DNA of 64,000 nt from Bacteroidales bacterium (GTDB lineage Bacteria > Bacteroidota > Bacteroidia > Bacteroidales > WCHB1-69), in contig JAFZIP010000011.1 of the NCBI GenBank assembly GCA_017554325.1, positions 1 through 64,000 of the forward strand. The letters are read 5' to 3'. The notes beneath the pieces were generated by a model. The model was given only the letters and a program-made list of their open reading frames with translations, searched no databases and was not told the origin of the DNA. The position numbers were made by a program, and so were the translations under genes. Positions 9,001-14,757 of the stretch are shown in pieces (positions within the stretch are counted from its first letter, which is position 1; every line of letters starts with the position of its first letter).

Positions 9001-10971
9001 CTCGTTATGATCTTCAAGTTTGTACTCGAGTGTCCAACTATTCTGGGTGGAGTCAGCGGTGTTCCATGTGATGACAGCTGTCTCACCGGTCACGGTAGGT
9101 GTCAGCGCGATAGGTTGTGCGCAAACGGCCTCCGTGAGGGAGATGTTGTCAATGGCTATCGGGAATTGCTCACCCTGTCCGTTACCGTTGTTAACCCAAC
9201 GGAACACCAATTGGCCCGGGCCGGCATATTCAGGACTGATGGGCATATTGATATGGTTCCATTCGGGTTCATCATATTCCCAAAATATCGTGTAATATTC
9301 ATCGGCGCTGTAGTTATATATATATACTACTAATACATCACCATTCTCACCCATTGTACGGCTGTCGAAGTTCAATACGGCACCGTTTTCCGGAATGATA
9401 ACATCACGGTAGGCCAACACATCTGAATAGGCGTTGACATCATACTTGTTGGTCACTCCGTTGTTGGAGGAGATGTACAACTTGTTGTTGTCGAAACCCT
9501 GTGCCTGGCCAATATACCATTTGTCGGTGTAGTTACCGTTGGCAATAACAAAACCCGGGTCAACATTCTGGTCGAAGTCAACCATATAGGGCAAGGTCAC
9601 CGCACCGAATTGAACATCTTCATTGGCTCGCGGAGCCAACTGGAAGTTGTTGTTGTAACGCAGCACAAAGCCGGTCACATTAGCCTTGAATCCAGCGGGG
9701 ATGGTCATGGACAAAGTTTTGTAAACGTTGCGCACCTGCATGGTTTCACCATCCTGCTCCACATTGATGTTGGTAGCGGAACTGGTATTGAAGGAACCGC
9801 CTGCAAAGGTCACATCGGAAATCGTCACCAACTTAGACTCAAACTGGGCGTAGTTAGCTTTGATGTCGGCAACGGTGGCCACGATAGGAGCCACGGCACC
9901 GGTGTTGATGGTGGATGCGGCGAGATCTCTGGTCGGAATCAACTCAACCAAACCATTGTACAGTGTACAGGAACCGTAAACACCTCCGGAGATGACATCA
10001 CCTTCCGTATAAGTACGGGTAATGACACTGGTACCTTGATCGTAAATCAGCAAACCGCCGGTCGTATCTTGAACGTAGATGTTTGCACCATTCTTAAACA
10101 CGAAGGTCACATCGCCCGTGATTTTGTAAACGGTGCTGTTGGTTGCAGTGTTGGCAGCCTTGAAAGCGGCAATGTTGGCCACTTCCACCGGGAAGGTATA
10201 GGTTGCGGAAGCCACGGTGCTGCTGTCAGTGCCTTTAACAGCGATAGCCTTGATCGTGGTAGTAGTGTTCACAGCGATAGGAGTGCTGTAGATAGGAGAC
10301 TGGGCTGTAGGAGCCGTGCCATCCAGTGTGTAGTGGATAATGGCATCTGCGGTTTCACAGGAGATAGCCACATTTTGTGCCGTGTAATAGAGTCCGGCCC
10401 CCGGAGCGAATGTCGGGGCGGCCACTGCCACACCTGCGGGAGTATAAGTAACCTCGATGGATTTGATGTAGAGGGCTTTTGAAGAAGTCTGAGCCCATTC
10501 CAAAGCCACTGCGCCGGAAGCGGAACCTGTAAAGGTATAGTCGGTGGCAGTGTTGGTCACGGCAATATGATCCGCTTCGCCAGAGGTGAAATAGGTGTCG
10601 CCCACTTTCACTTTGAATGTGGCGTTAACACTGTTTGCGCCGGAGGTGTTCACCTTCACAGAAGTGATGGTTCCGGCAATCTCGGAAGTTGTGAGTGTCA
10701 GTGCGGAGAACGGCTTAGAGCCGGAACCGAACTGTTGGCCTTTCGTGTTGTCGTAGCCGAAATAACCGCCATCTGTTGCGGTGCCGGTTGCAGTCCAGTT
10801 TACTCCGTTCAAAGACTGTTCGCCAAGAGCGCTCCAAGTCTTAACAGTAATGGTGTGTGAGTAGGTTGTTTGCGCTACCACACTACCAACAGCCATCAAT
10901 GTCACTAACATCATGGCCACAAAACTTTGCATCGTACGAGTCAAAGTTTTCAAAGTGTCGATTTTTTTCAT
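1..10971 (-). CDS. Giant secreted multi-module adhesin-like protein (partial, C-terminus off the left edge)
   Basis: The frame from the ATG at 10971 stays open for 3,657 codons to base 1, so the C-terminus is missing. Residues 1-34 form a signal peptide ending near GSVVAQ. Next come a jelly-roll-like region (about 35-177), a chitobiase C-terminal-type module (181-260, with IIHYTLDGTAPT), an OB-like module (264-445) and an anchor/MAM-like module (451-610). Beyond that, about a dozen fibronectin type III domains alternate with cleaved-adhesin/choice-of-anchor modules (for example bases 3345-3830, with NWLISPAI), a CUB-like module (about 5990-6330), a CARDB-like module (1935-2245) and four copies of a module marked by YNYSYTQQIY. 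The last 490 residues are bacterial-repeat (InlB B-like) units. Such proteins are usually surface-exposed or secreted by T9SS. The sorting domain, if any, lies outside the window, so export by T9SS is inferred. Confidence 0.9.
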   Translation of the reverse strand, partial: MKKIDTLKTLTRTMQSFVAMMLVTLMAVGSVVAQTTYSHTITVKTWSALGEQSLNGVNWTATGTATDGGYFGYDNTKGQQFGSGSKPFSALTLTTSEIAGTITSVKVNTSGANSVNATFKVKVGDTYFTSGEADHIAVTNTATDYTFTGSASGAVALEWAQTSSKALYIKSIEVTYTPAGVAVAAPTFAPGAGLYYTAQNVAISCETADAIIHYTLDGTAPTAQSPIYSTPIAVNTTTTIKAIAVKGTDSSTVASATYTFPVEVANIAAFKAANTATNSTVYKITGDVTFVFKNGANIYVQDTTGGLLIYDQGTSVITRTYTEGDVISGGVYGSCTLYNGLVELIPTRDLAASTINTGAVAPIVATVADIKANYAQFESKLVTISDVTFAGGSFNTSSATNINVEQDGETMQVRNVYKTLSMTIPAGFKANVTGFVLRYNNNFQLAPRANEDVQFGAVTLPYMVDFDQNVDPGFVIANGNYTDKWYIGQAQGFDNNKLYISSNNGVTNKYDVNAYSDVLAYRDVIIPENGAVLNFDSRTMGENGDVLVVYIYNYSADEYYTIFWEYDEPEWNHINMPISPEYAGPGQLVFRWVNNGNGQGEQFPIAIDNISLTEAVCAQPIALTPTVTGETAVITWNTADSTQNSWTLEYKLEDHNEWYSMNTTVPTATLTALQGNSTYDLRVKANCGNESSEWTETQFNIGCINFVPNIFDTTVTVGTGTSTSSGVPFNTLYGYSFTEQIYPASEINVESVIKSISFYHKPNNTTAAQTNNIVVYMKNVERSTFSTTNYEAVSESDIVFSGSWTIPGTEGWATIVLDKPFKYDGHSNLMIAMHENTSGYSTRYFTYTDETAATISFYSDSSDPNPYSLGSYSGSKTVRNLRGNIQIAFYEDNSYCADQLACAAPDSLTITDITIDGATISWNGDAANYSFEYKTGEAEWTVVNVSTNTYTLTGLTQKTDYLVRVKAICGENNYSLYTEEVPFTTLSICPVVTNIETSNLSTTTTISWTPGSNENEWNLRFRPVGSNEWVNLHISGIASTTFGGLQDQTNYEVEIMALCDPTDEDNQSSWAHYEFTSGCAPFELPFEEGFASTTRPDCWESNGIIFNGTVAVADSAAEWLMTPPVQIPGDNKTYIVVDMQGTASLMASYRGTQMNRFTEIATLGNDETGHYIIEVPASLKDKAVNFMFLASENFSIDNVEFTQCAFVPVNLTAANPLNNAVELSWNGINNNGWVVEYAELGTDNWTSVNVEQTTDTVTYTLTGLEGSTDYKFRVRTICAGGFMSQPSNEAYVTTRCDAVSVPYEDFNGSIRTLNCWTPYFTGTSDRSYVTTTYAGKLQMYNYYNSTLDATDNTALGDLYAILPMMDTALSALQINFTAETYFSNDPDVVFQLGVVTDINRPAQTFRQLGSDYTAVYTAASYTYILNNVDYAGNLAFRVKKSTETKDLRLSNIKVELIPACQKPRNVEAIPLTENSMNLKWTKIGTQPRWEIKYMKVYSEYSDFDPDYAGTLATANSSPRTFNNLEYGAWYVFYMRTKCGEGEYSDGWVGPVKKQLLMEYNIANTTTVNSCHGKVVYQQDTAETNIMTIHASSPNSWVALTGNVNMGTTDTLYVYEGPVVDASKLLVPLFGTRTDLYITPLCESELTLQLKKAANSNPTLNLEISCEAVPTCSAPTDLAYNELTNTLTWEAGCWGTAESYTIQIENAQGVTVQSLTSTTTSVVIPIENLSNGTYYATVMPVCNGQLGDGKWISFDRVACADPTNFTANITGTTAQLTWSGNAALGYEVGYKLHGAYTWNTDNVTTTSYTITGLDDDVDYDFRVRAICNASDQSAYVTTTEHVGCMNSAVVSTTVSLGSGTSTNYYLPTYIYYNYSLTEQIYTASEIGMAGSINSVSFYYTGSTSRTVDVYLTHTDKNTFTGSYDWVPVTNADKVFSGSFSPTANAWNTITLDTPFQYNGRDNLLLVVDDNTGSYQSSVYAYVYSASNQTLRVYSDGTNYNPSSPSSYSGTRMSVKNQVQFGITGEVCDPTVSCPAPSNVELSNVDIDNAVVSWNRGGSETSWTVVYSLDGAAEVTVAATDTFITITGLEASSTYTLNISVYANCNQQSEGVSEMLNINTPPCSGGASIVFTGTSSSNYIPTYILYNYSYTQQIYLANEINAPNGGQIESLSFEVNNTSSATRNIDVYLMHTTSTSVSSGFLPLNNATLVYSGNTLLQGVVTLNFTTPFEYNGSDNLVLIVDDNTGSWVSSIPFKTHTGPSGCSRYVYNDDTNYNPSSVTGGTATTSRNNISFTVCPPPACPTPANFVFNSSNNTLTWTGSADSYTLQYREAGTEAFTTVTTTTESYSFTGLSANTTYEYQIQGDCGDDGFSRMSALQSFRTQCEAFDMPFVEDFEATSTSLACWTAMDLDGDGQGWFFVNTQDGNTLIASASYDDDNGVAYDADNWLISPAINITSGAVLTYTAGSVSASYLDHYSVYVTTSLSDLSSAVVLVNNQEAPASMTEYTFDLSAFAGQTINVIFRHNDYDEYWFLLDDVSVMIPPTCSTPNALVFANDTLSWEAGSMGTPAGYNVRYRIEGDEEWTTVTTANNTYEFINLQSSSTYQVQVQTNCGNEDLSEWSDMLEIHTPTTCFTPTELTVSDVTVTGATITWNDSYNQTNYAVEYKAEGETAWTTVAGDTTRTLTLTNLNDRTTYTVRMKTVCSEYDESEYTDEVEFTTYCWGYSIVSGEGTVEIKGTTSTNSGYFPTYNLYNYSYTQQIFKANEINTPDGCTINSVTFEVSSDYTTEDIRNIDLYLMATTEESISAYLPINNAVKVYSGEVYYGGQTVTVNFTTPFEYDGTSNLVLIGDDNTGSWSSTVYFRVHTGHANCSRYVYQDDTNYNPATVTGGNTSSYRNNVVFGVSTRVVNCPPDYDLAIESIEPIADACDLSDAKVVVKLRNNSYLNAVNGFTVSYAVNGAETPVTETVNATILPLETYVHTFAATPLFIDGSNDIVVNVVYENDEVEDNNTIALNDIRQVVPATVPYEQDFSNVVLGRDAWTQGAENNNPNLWINNNGVLTFVDSDTIDAQNYVITHCIEIPAGQMQVSYDYNALSNMPENMNVYMGTTPDIASMTLIGSHSNFTKDADGYTYNYLFNNENAGIYYFAIEATSVKGNMGVTFDNLAIMPMVDVTVIAGPNGTVTPNGTVKVPYRGDLTLNIIPNDMYHTAGVWVDSVRVMNEDPYNASFMMYTLENITESHTIEVRFKMEFHINKYAYNYSDQYAEVGGRFEPAEADTLLDPSGHVLTMIADEHYSLHSLVVGIIPPASEGAIIDGDNVIANVNYDEATRTYTYTFDTLYVSNYYVQACFKKDTVAINYATLTGIGVYDGVSVAAGETHNTWVDYGSDFTSTIQPADGYYNMGVTVNGVDKDIIDHYDFDSLITTQYVMAQFGHKVTASIQNFNNAEYLGSDEVRGTIAPAEQMILSGSSCSVAGTIQEHFHMSNFFVNGVDMLSAVTFDGYNFSYTIDSLVANTDIVAVVRIDTIAIYYTVDGGNGYVNGDLMEAPAMDTLYIEYGSDFMSQFAAATGYHIVNVTVNGTAYGEVPSWLTEFITAPQYVTATFALNEYDITTAAHGNGSVSDGVHVVYDPQSIYTFTATPAEGYHISQILRNNESLVIA

Positions 10972-11063
10972 ACTGTAGTTTTTTTGTTAATATTATATTA
11001 TTTATTGATTATCAATATATTGCAATATAGTTATTCTTATACTCCTAACTATATAAAAAACGT

Positions 11064-11093
11064 GCGAAAATACGAAATTTTTTTAATTCACAA
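11064..11093 (-). promoter_or_regulatory. Promoter of the giant adhesin-like gene
   Basis: On the minus strand TATTTTCGC (11072-11064) matches the Bacteroidota -7 element apart from one base. A TTG lies 18 bases upstream (11093-11091). The leader to the ATG at 10971 would be about 90 bases, long for this window, AT-rich and without an obvious hairpin. Confidence 0.5.
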
Positions 11094-11108
11094 TAAATGT
11101 TAAAAAAA

Positions 11109-11138
11109 TTGTTGTGTTGGTTATTTGAGTATTTTTGC
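11109..11138 (+). promoter_or_regulatory. Promoter of the gldB-like gene
   Basis: TATTTTTGC at 11130-11138 is a full match to the Bacteroidota -7 element, with TTG at 11109-11111 as the -33 box (18-base spacer). It covers the upstream TTG codon at 11135, which rules that codon out as a start. Confidence 0.6.
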
Positions 11139-11152
11139 CCCGCAAGAAATTC

Positions 11153-12190
11153 ATGCAAATGAAAAGGACTATTTCCCTACTGCTGTTGTGCGCGCTGATA
11201 TGCTGCGCCGCGTGCCACCGCAAGGAAAAGGTGGCCACACCGTCCATGACCGCCGAACAGAAGACCAAGGTGAAAAATGTGGAGGTGAAAATATTCCGCT
11301 ACGAGCAGGCGCTCTTTGCTTTGGACCGCAAAAACCTGCCCCGTGGCGTGGAGCAACTGTATGGACAAGTACCCGAAATCCTCATTGCCAAGAACAGCTG
11401 GAAAAACACGGAATACATGGGAGCACTACAAGGTTATCTCTCCGATACCGTCATCAAGGTGCTCTACCGGGATACGCAAAAGCAGTACCCCAACCTCAAC
11501 GACTTGCAAAGACAGCTTACCGCCGCTTTCAAAATATACCTTACCCATTTTCCAGACGACTCCGTGCCCCAAATCATCACCATGATCTCAGGCATCGACA
11601 TCCAAAAACCAAACGTGTGGGGCTACGATAATACTGTCTTCATCAACCTCGACATGTACCTCGGGGCCGATTACAAGAATTACAGCGCTGCACAAATCCC
11701 CAAGTTCATCAGCGCCCGCTACGAGCGCAAATACATGGCCACGGACTGCTTTACCAAAGTTATGGTTTACAAACACTTGCCCGACAAAACCTTAGTGTCG
11801 TCCTTGGACAACATGCTCTATGAAGGCAAGAAACTCTTCTTCACTCAAATCATGTTTCCCAACACATCTGAAATGGATATATTGGGTTACAGTCCCGAGA
11901 AGTACGAATGGGCCAAGAAGTACGAGGGCCAGGTGTGGCAATACATGATGGAAAAGAACATGATCTACTCCAAAGACGAGGATGTGATTCGCCAGTTGGT
12001 GGACGAAACACCCTTCACTCGCGTGTTCGGCAACCAGTCGCCCGGACGCCTCGGCGCCTACATCGGCCTGCAGATCATCAAAAGCTACGTGAAACAGCAT
12101 CCGGAAACCTCGTTGAAAGACCTCATGCTGCGCACCGACTCACAGAAAATCCTGTCGGAATCGTATTACAAACCCGTTTTGAAAAAATAA
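11153..12190 (+). CDS. gldB: GldB-like gliding-motility/T9SS-associated lipoprotein
   Basis: A 345-residue lipoprotein with a hydrophobic signal segment ending in CAAC, the likely lipidated cysteine. The block FINLDMYLGADYKNY near residue 163 and the downstream FxxQxMxP and TPF..VFG segments resemble the GldB family. In Flavobacterium, GldB is an envelope lipoprotein needed for gliding; non-gliding Bacteroidales also carry relatives. An in-frame TTG at 11135 lies in the promoter -7 box, so translation starts at ATG 11153 or 11159 (MKRTIS...). The leader is very short. It is divergent from the giant secreted protein, a suggestive but unproven link to protein export. The exact biochemical role of GldB is unknown. 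Confidence 0.75.
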   Translation: MQMKRTISLLLLCALICCAACHRKEKVATPSMTAEQKTKVKNVEVKIFRYEQALFALDRKNLPRGVEQLYGQVPEILIAKNSWKNTEYMGALQGYLSDTVIKVLYRDTQKQYPNLNDLQRQLTAAFKIYLTHFPDDSVPQIITMISGIDIQKPNVWGYDNTVFINLDMYLGADYKNYSAAQIPKFISARYERKYMATDCFTKVMVYKHLPDKTLVSSLDNMLYEGKKLFFTQIMFPNTSEMDILGYSPEKYEWAKKYEGQVWQYMMEKNMIYSKDEDVIRQLVDETPFTRVFGNQSPGRLGAYIGLQIIKSYVKQHPETSLKDLMLRTDSQKILSESYYKPVLKK

Positions 12191-12211
12191 TTAAAATATT
12201 TTTAATTTCAA

Positions 12212-12242
12212 TTGATTATATCTATAAATTTTATATTTTTGC
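12212..12242 (+). promoter_or_regulatory. Promoter of ssb
   Basis: TTG at 12212-12214 and TATTTTTGC at 12234-12242 are separated by 19 bases, close to the Bacteroidota consensus. The ssb ATG follows 23 bases later. Confidence 0.65.
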
Positions 12243-12265
12243 ATCGAACTTAAAAACAAATTACT

Positions 12266-12715
12266 ATGTCAGGAATTAATAAAGTTATTCTGGTCGGTCG
12301 GTTAGGTAAGGATCCCGAGATCAGAACCTTTGAAAACAACGTCAAAAAAGCATCCTTCACATTGGCCACGTCCGAGTATTTCAAGGACAAGAGTGGCAAC
12401 CGGATAGAGCAGACCGAGTGGCACAACATCTACTGTTGGCGCAACTTGGCCGAGAATGCCGAGAAGTACCTCAACAAGGGGAAGCTGATCTATTTGGAGG
12501 GCAAGTTGCGCACGCGCAGCTGGGAGGACAACGGCAGCAAGCGGTACATCACCGAGATTGAGGCCAGCACGTTCACCATTTTGTCGCCCAAGAGTGATGA
12601 CAGTTCCGCCGGAGCAGTGGCCACGCAGATGCCCAACCAGGCGGCCGCCGTCGCGCCACCCGTCAACGTTCCGGAACCCACCTACGAGCCGGACACGGAC
12701 GATCTGCCGTTCTAA
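12266..12715 (+). CDS. ssb: Single-stranded DNA-binding protein
   Basis: A 149-residue SSB. The OB fold occupies residues 1 to about 108, starting with SGINKVILVGRLGKDPE and including WHNIYCWRNLAENAEKYL and KLIYLEGKLRTRSW. A flexible Ala/Pro-rich linker leads to the acidic tail DTDDLPF, the conserved tip that docks replication and repair partners. It binds single-stranded DNA during replication, recombination and repair. It has its own promoter at 12212-12242 and is followed by palindromic repeats, so it is probably transcribed alone. Confidence 0.96.
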   Translation: MSGINKVILVGRLGKDPEIRTFENNVKKASFTLATSEYFKDKSGNRIEQTEWHNIYCWRNLAENAEKYLNKGKLIYLEGKLRTRSWEDNGSKRYITEIEASTFTILSPKSDDSSAGAVATQMPNQAAAVAPPVNVPEPTYEPDTDDLPF

Positions 12716-12727
12716 TCACATTCACCA

Positions 12728-12792
12728 TTCCGCCGCAAAGCGGCGGAACCTCCAACGTTAACTCCGTAGAGACGGTGCTGCACCGTCTCTAC
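12728..12792. repeat. Composite intergenic palindromic repeat, left of the DUF5618 gene
   Basis: Two units sit side by side. The first (12728-12748) is a perfect hairpin with arms TTCCGCCGC/GCGGCGGAA around AAA, followed by CCTCCAACGTTA. The second (12766-12792) is a near-perfect palindrome with arms GTAGAGACGGTGC/GCACCGTCTCTAC. Both recur on the other side of the gene at 13225-13327. The second unit also recurs at 58388-58414. Confidence 0.85.
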
Positions 12793-12809
12793 CTAAAAAC
12801 AACAAAATC

Positions 12810-13208
12810 ATGGAATATGCAAAACCCATCGCGGAGGCCCGCAGATATGTGGCCAACGCAAAAGAAATTATTTTGAAATCAAAACTTGACCCTGAAACCA
12901 ACACTTACAGGAACAAGAAGTATGTTCGCATTGCCGGCGGTACGCTTTGGAAAGCCTGTCTTATCGCTTTGGATGCGGTATTTGGCGTGAGCGACGGCAA
13001 GGGCCGCCCAAGTATAGAGAAATACAAGGAAGCCGCCGGCAAGCGCGACCGCAAACTCCAAACTTATGTTTCGACTGGATATGGTATCATGCACCTGACT
13101 ATGGGCTACGACGGATGCAAAGACAAGAAGGTGTGCGATACCGGATTGGAGTATGCCAATCGTATCATCAACCACTGCGCCATGTTGTGTCCAGCGGATG
13201 CTAGTTGA
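12810..13208 (+). CDS. DUF5618 family protein
   Basis: A 132-residue, mostly helical protein. The opening MEYAKPIAEARRYVANAKE, the middle GGTLWKACLIALDAVFGV and the end MGYDGCKDKKVCDTGLEYA match my recollection of DUF5618, a small cytosolic family found in Bacteroidota and without known function. There is no signal peptide or membrane segment. The helical layout is reminiscent of HEPN-like proteins, but no RNase motif is visible. The gene stands alone between copies of the same composite palindromic repeats, so it may be a small accessory cassette. No clear promoter was seen within the upstream repeats. Confidence 0.75.
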   Translation: MEYAKPIAEARRYVANAKEIILKSKLDPETNTYRNKKYVRIAGGTLWKACLIALDAVFGVSDGKGRPSIEKYKEAAGKRDRKLQTYVSTGYGIMHLTMGYDGCKDKKVCDTGLEYANRIINHCAMLCPADAS

Positions 13209-13224
13209 GAAGTGTGATATCCTA

Positions 13225-13327
13225 TTCCGCCGCGTTGCGGCGGAACCTCCAACGTTACCCCACATCATGTGAAAGCGGCGGAACCTCCAACGTTATTCAC
13301 ATAGAGACGGTGCACACACCGTCTCTA
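13225..13327. repeat. Composite palindromic repeats, right of the DUF5618 gene
   Basis: The block holds a second hairpin TTCCGCCGC/GCGGCGGAA (13225-13245) with the CCTCCAACGTTA tail, then a half copy GCGGCGGAACCTCCAACGTT (13275-13294), then the TAGAGACGGTG/CACCGTCTCTA palindrome (13302-13327). Read on the minus strand, the last unit supplies the TAG stop codon of coaE. Confidence 0.85.
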
Positions 13328-13885
13328 CATATTATTGGCCTCAATATACGTTTCCCCGGTGCACACCACCAGATTGGCGCGGCGGCATTTTTCGTCCTGC
13401 GGCATCTGGCGTGCCATGCGGGCGAGGATCTGTTCGCGCGTCATCTCCGGGTTGCGTGCCAACACACGACGGATGCGCAACTCCACGGGCGCGTCGGCTA
13501 CAATGATCTTGTCGAAATATTGTTCAAGGTTTCCCTCGAACACCACCGCCGACTCCATCATGACGGCGGGCGCGTCCTGACGGGCTGACCATTCCTCAAA
13601 TTGTTTCATCACCGCCGGATGCACAAGCTGGTTGAGCCGCTGCAACGCCTCCTCGTCGGCAAAGACTTTCGCCGCCAATCGCTCAAAACTCAACTGGTCC
13701 GGGTGACCGGGTATAAAGACCTCTTCGCCGAAAGCCTCCCTGATTTTTTGCAGAAACTGCTGATCGGAGTAGAGTTTCTTGGCCTCGTCGTCGGCATAAA
13801 ACACAGGAATGCCCATCTCGATGAAATGGGTGGACAAATAGGTCTTGCCCGTGCCAATGCCCCCGGTGAGCGCAATCTTGTACAT
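13325..13885 (-). CDS. coaE: Dephospho-CoA kinase
   Basis: A 186-residue enzyme for the last step of coenzyme A synthesis: ATP-dependent phosphorylation of the ribose 3' hydroxyl of dephospho-CoA. The P-loop GGIGTGKT is at residues 8-15, followed by the family's YADDEAKKL and the VHPAV and E.AVVFE segments. Length is normal (about 190-200), slightly short at the C-terminus. The ATG overlaps the stop of the upstream YbbR gene (TGATG), so the two are translationally coupled. The TAG stop falls inside a dispersed palindrome, which suggests that repeat insertion trimmed or redefined the C-terminus. Confidence 0.95.
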   Translation of the reverse strand: MYKIALTGGIGTGKTYLSTHFIEMGIPVFYADDEAKKLYSDQQFLQKIREAFGEEVFIPGHPDQLSFERLAAKVFADEEALQRLNQLVHPAVMKQFEEWSARQDAPAVMMESAVVFEGNLEQYFDKIIVADAPVELRIRRVLARNPEMTREQILARMARQMPQDEKCRRANLVVCTGETYIEANNM

Positions 13886-14289
13886 CAGCGCAGATAAAAG
13901 GTAATCACTTCGGGCTCGTCCACCGACACCAACTCTGAACCGAAGTTGTGGTGCAATAGAAACTCCTTCATCTCCTTGTTGGAGAAAGTATATACAGAAA
14001 CCTTATGTTTCGGTTTGATGAGCTCGGAAACCGAAATATAGACTTTCTTCTCCTTGTCTTTGAAGGGAGAACTTAGATATTTCAAGCCTTTCTGATTGAA
14101 TGTCAATGATATGACAGAATCCGAAACGGTGACACTCTTCTTGCCCTCGGGCAGGTTGTAGCAGACAATTTTGAAATTATAGGAAACCTTATAATCTTTC
14201 GAAAACGTCACTACACCCCAAGCGATGGCGGCCACCACCAGACAGACGAGAAAGGCGATGGATGGTAGTTTGATTTTCTCTTTGGGCAT
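13885..14289 (-). CDS. Short YbbR/CdaR-like membrane-anchored protein
   Basis: A 134-residue protein with one N-terminal membrane segment (about residues 9-29, PSIAFLVCLVVAAIAWGVV) and a beta-rich extracytoplasmic part. In Bacteroidales a YbbR-domain protein lies at this position between yajC and coaE, so the assignment rests mainly on synteny plus layout. Known relatives carry several YbbR repeats and exceed 300 residues; this one has room for a single degenerate repeat. It overlaps coaE by one base and follows yajC by 6 bases, so it belongs to the same operon. In Firmicutes YbbR (CdaR) proteins regulate a c-di-AMP cyclase; that role is not shown here. Confidence 0.6.
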   Translation of the reverse strand: MPKEKIKLPSIAFLVCLVVAAIAWGVVTFSKDYKVSYNFKIVCYNLPEGKKSVTVSDSVISLTFNQKGLKYLSSPFKDKEKKVYISVSELIKPKHKVSVYTFSNKEMKEFLLHHNFGSELVSVDEPEVITFYLR

Positions 14290-14295
14290 TAGAAA

Positions 14296-14631
14296 CTATT
14301 TTTGCTCCTCTTTTTTGGCTTTGAGCTGGGCTTCATCAACGGCAATGGCAGCCTTATCGACCTCAACGCGCACATCATTGGCAATCTCAATCAGGAATGT
14401 GTTTTCCTTCACGTCGCAAATCTTGCCGTGAATACCGCCGATGGTGGTCACTTTGTCGCCTTTTTCCAGACTTTTCTTGAATTCTTCCATCTGTTTCTGG
14501 CGCTTCTGCTGCGGACGGATCATGAAAAAGTAAAACACCACGATGATGAGCAAAATCATGATGAGAGTCATACTCATGCCGCCACCTTGGGCGTTACCAG
14601 CTGCTTGCAATAATGTAAGTAATAATGTCAT
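14296..14631 (-). CDS. yajC: Preprotein translocase subunit YajC
   Basis: A 111-residue accessory subunit of the Sec translocon (SecDF-YajC). A single membrane span covers about residues 20-38, directly followed by the family signature FMIRPQQKRQKQM. A soluble domain with EKGDKVTTIGGIHGKI follows, then a charged C-terminal tail. Length and layout are normal. It lies 6 bases upstream of the YbbR-like gene. The gap to the upstream DUF1573 gene contains repeats, so transcription may be partly uncoupled there. Confidence 0.95.
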   Translation of the reverse strand: MTLLLTLLQAAGNAQGGGMSMTLIMILLIIVVFYFFMIRPQQKRQKQMEEFKKSLEKGDKVTTIGGIHGKICDVKENTFLIEIANDVRVEVDKAAIAVDEAQLKAKKEEQK

Positions 14632-14688
14632 ACTAATATTTATTAATGTTATTAAAATGATGAATTCTTGATTTTTATACTACTACCC

Positions 14689-14757
14689 CGGCCTACGGCC
14701 ACCCCTTCTAAAATAGAAGGGGATTCAATTCTTAATTCTCAATTTTTAATTCTTACT
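14689..14757. repeat. Hairpin and AATTCTTAATTC-type intergenic repeat
   Basis: A perfect hairpin with arms CCCCTTCTA/TAGAAGGGG lies at 14702-14722, next to CCGGCCTACGGCC (14689-14701). The tract after it (about 14724-14757) is built of AATTCTTAATTCTCAA units and runs into the last codons of the DUF1573 gene. A related TTCTTAATT tract occurs at about 59181-59216. Confidence 0.7.

Noticed and set aside
43..10860. Long plus-strand frames (43-1092, 1096-2055, 5866-8331, 9610-10482)
   Set aside because: They are antisense to the continuous minus-strand giant gene. Their translations are rich in His/Val/Gly without any family features, while the minus frame has fibronectin motifs throughout.
1..10971. 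CRISPR array or satellite DNA in the repetitive first 11 kb
   Set aside because: The repeats are diverged protein modules hundreds of bases long in one open frame, not short identical direct repeats with spacers.
11135..11152. TTG start of the gldB-like gene
   Set aside because: The TTG is part of the promoter -7 box TATTTTTGC, so it would not be in the transcript.
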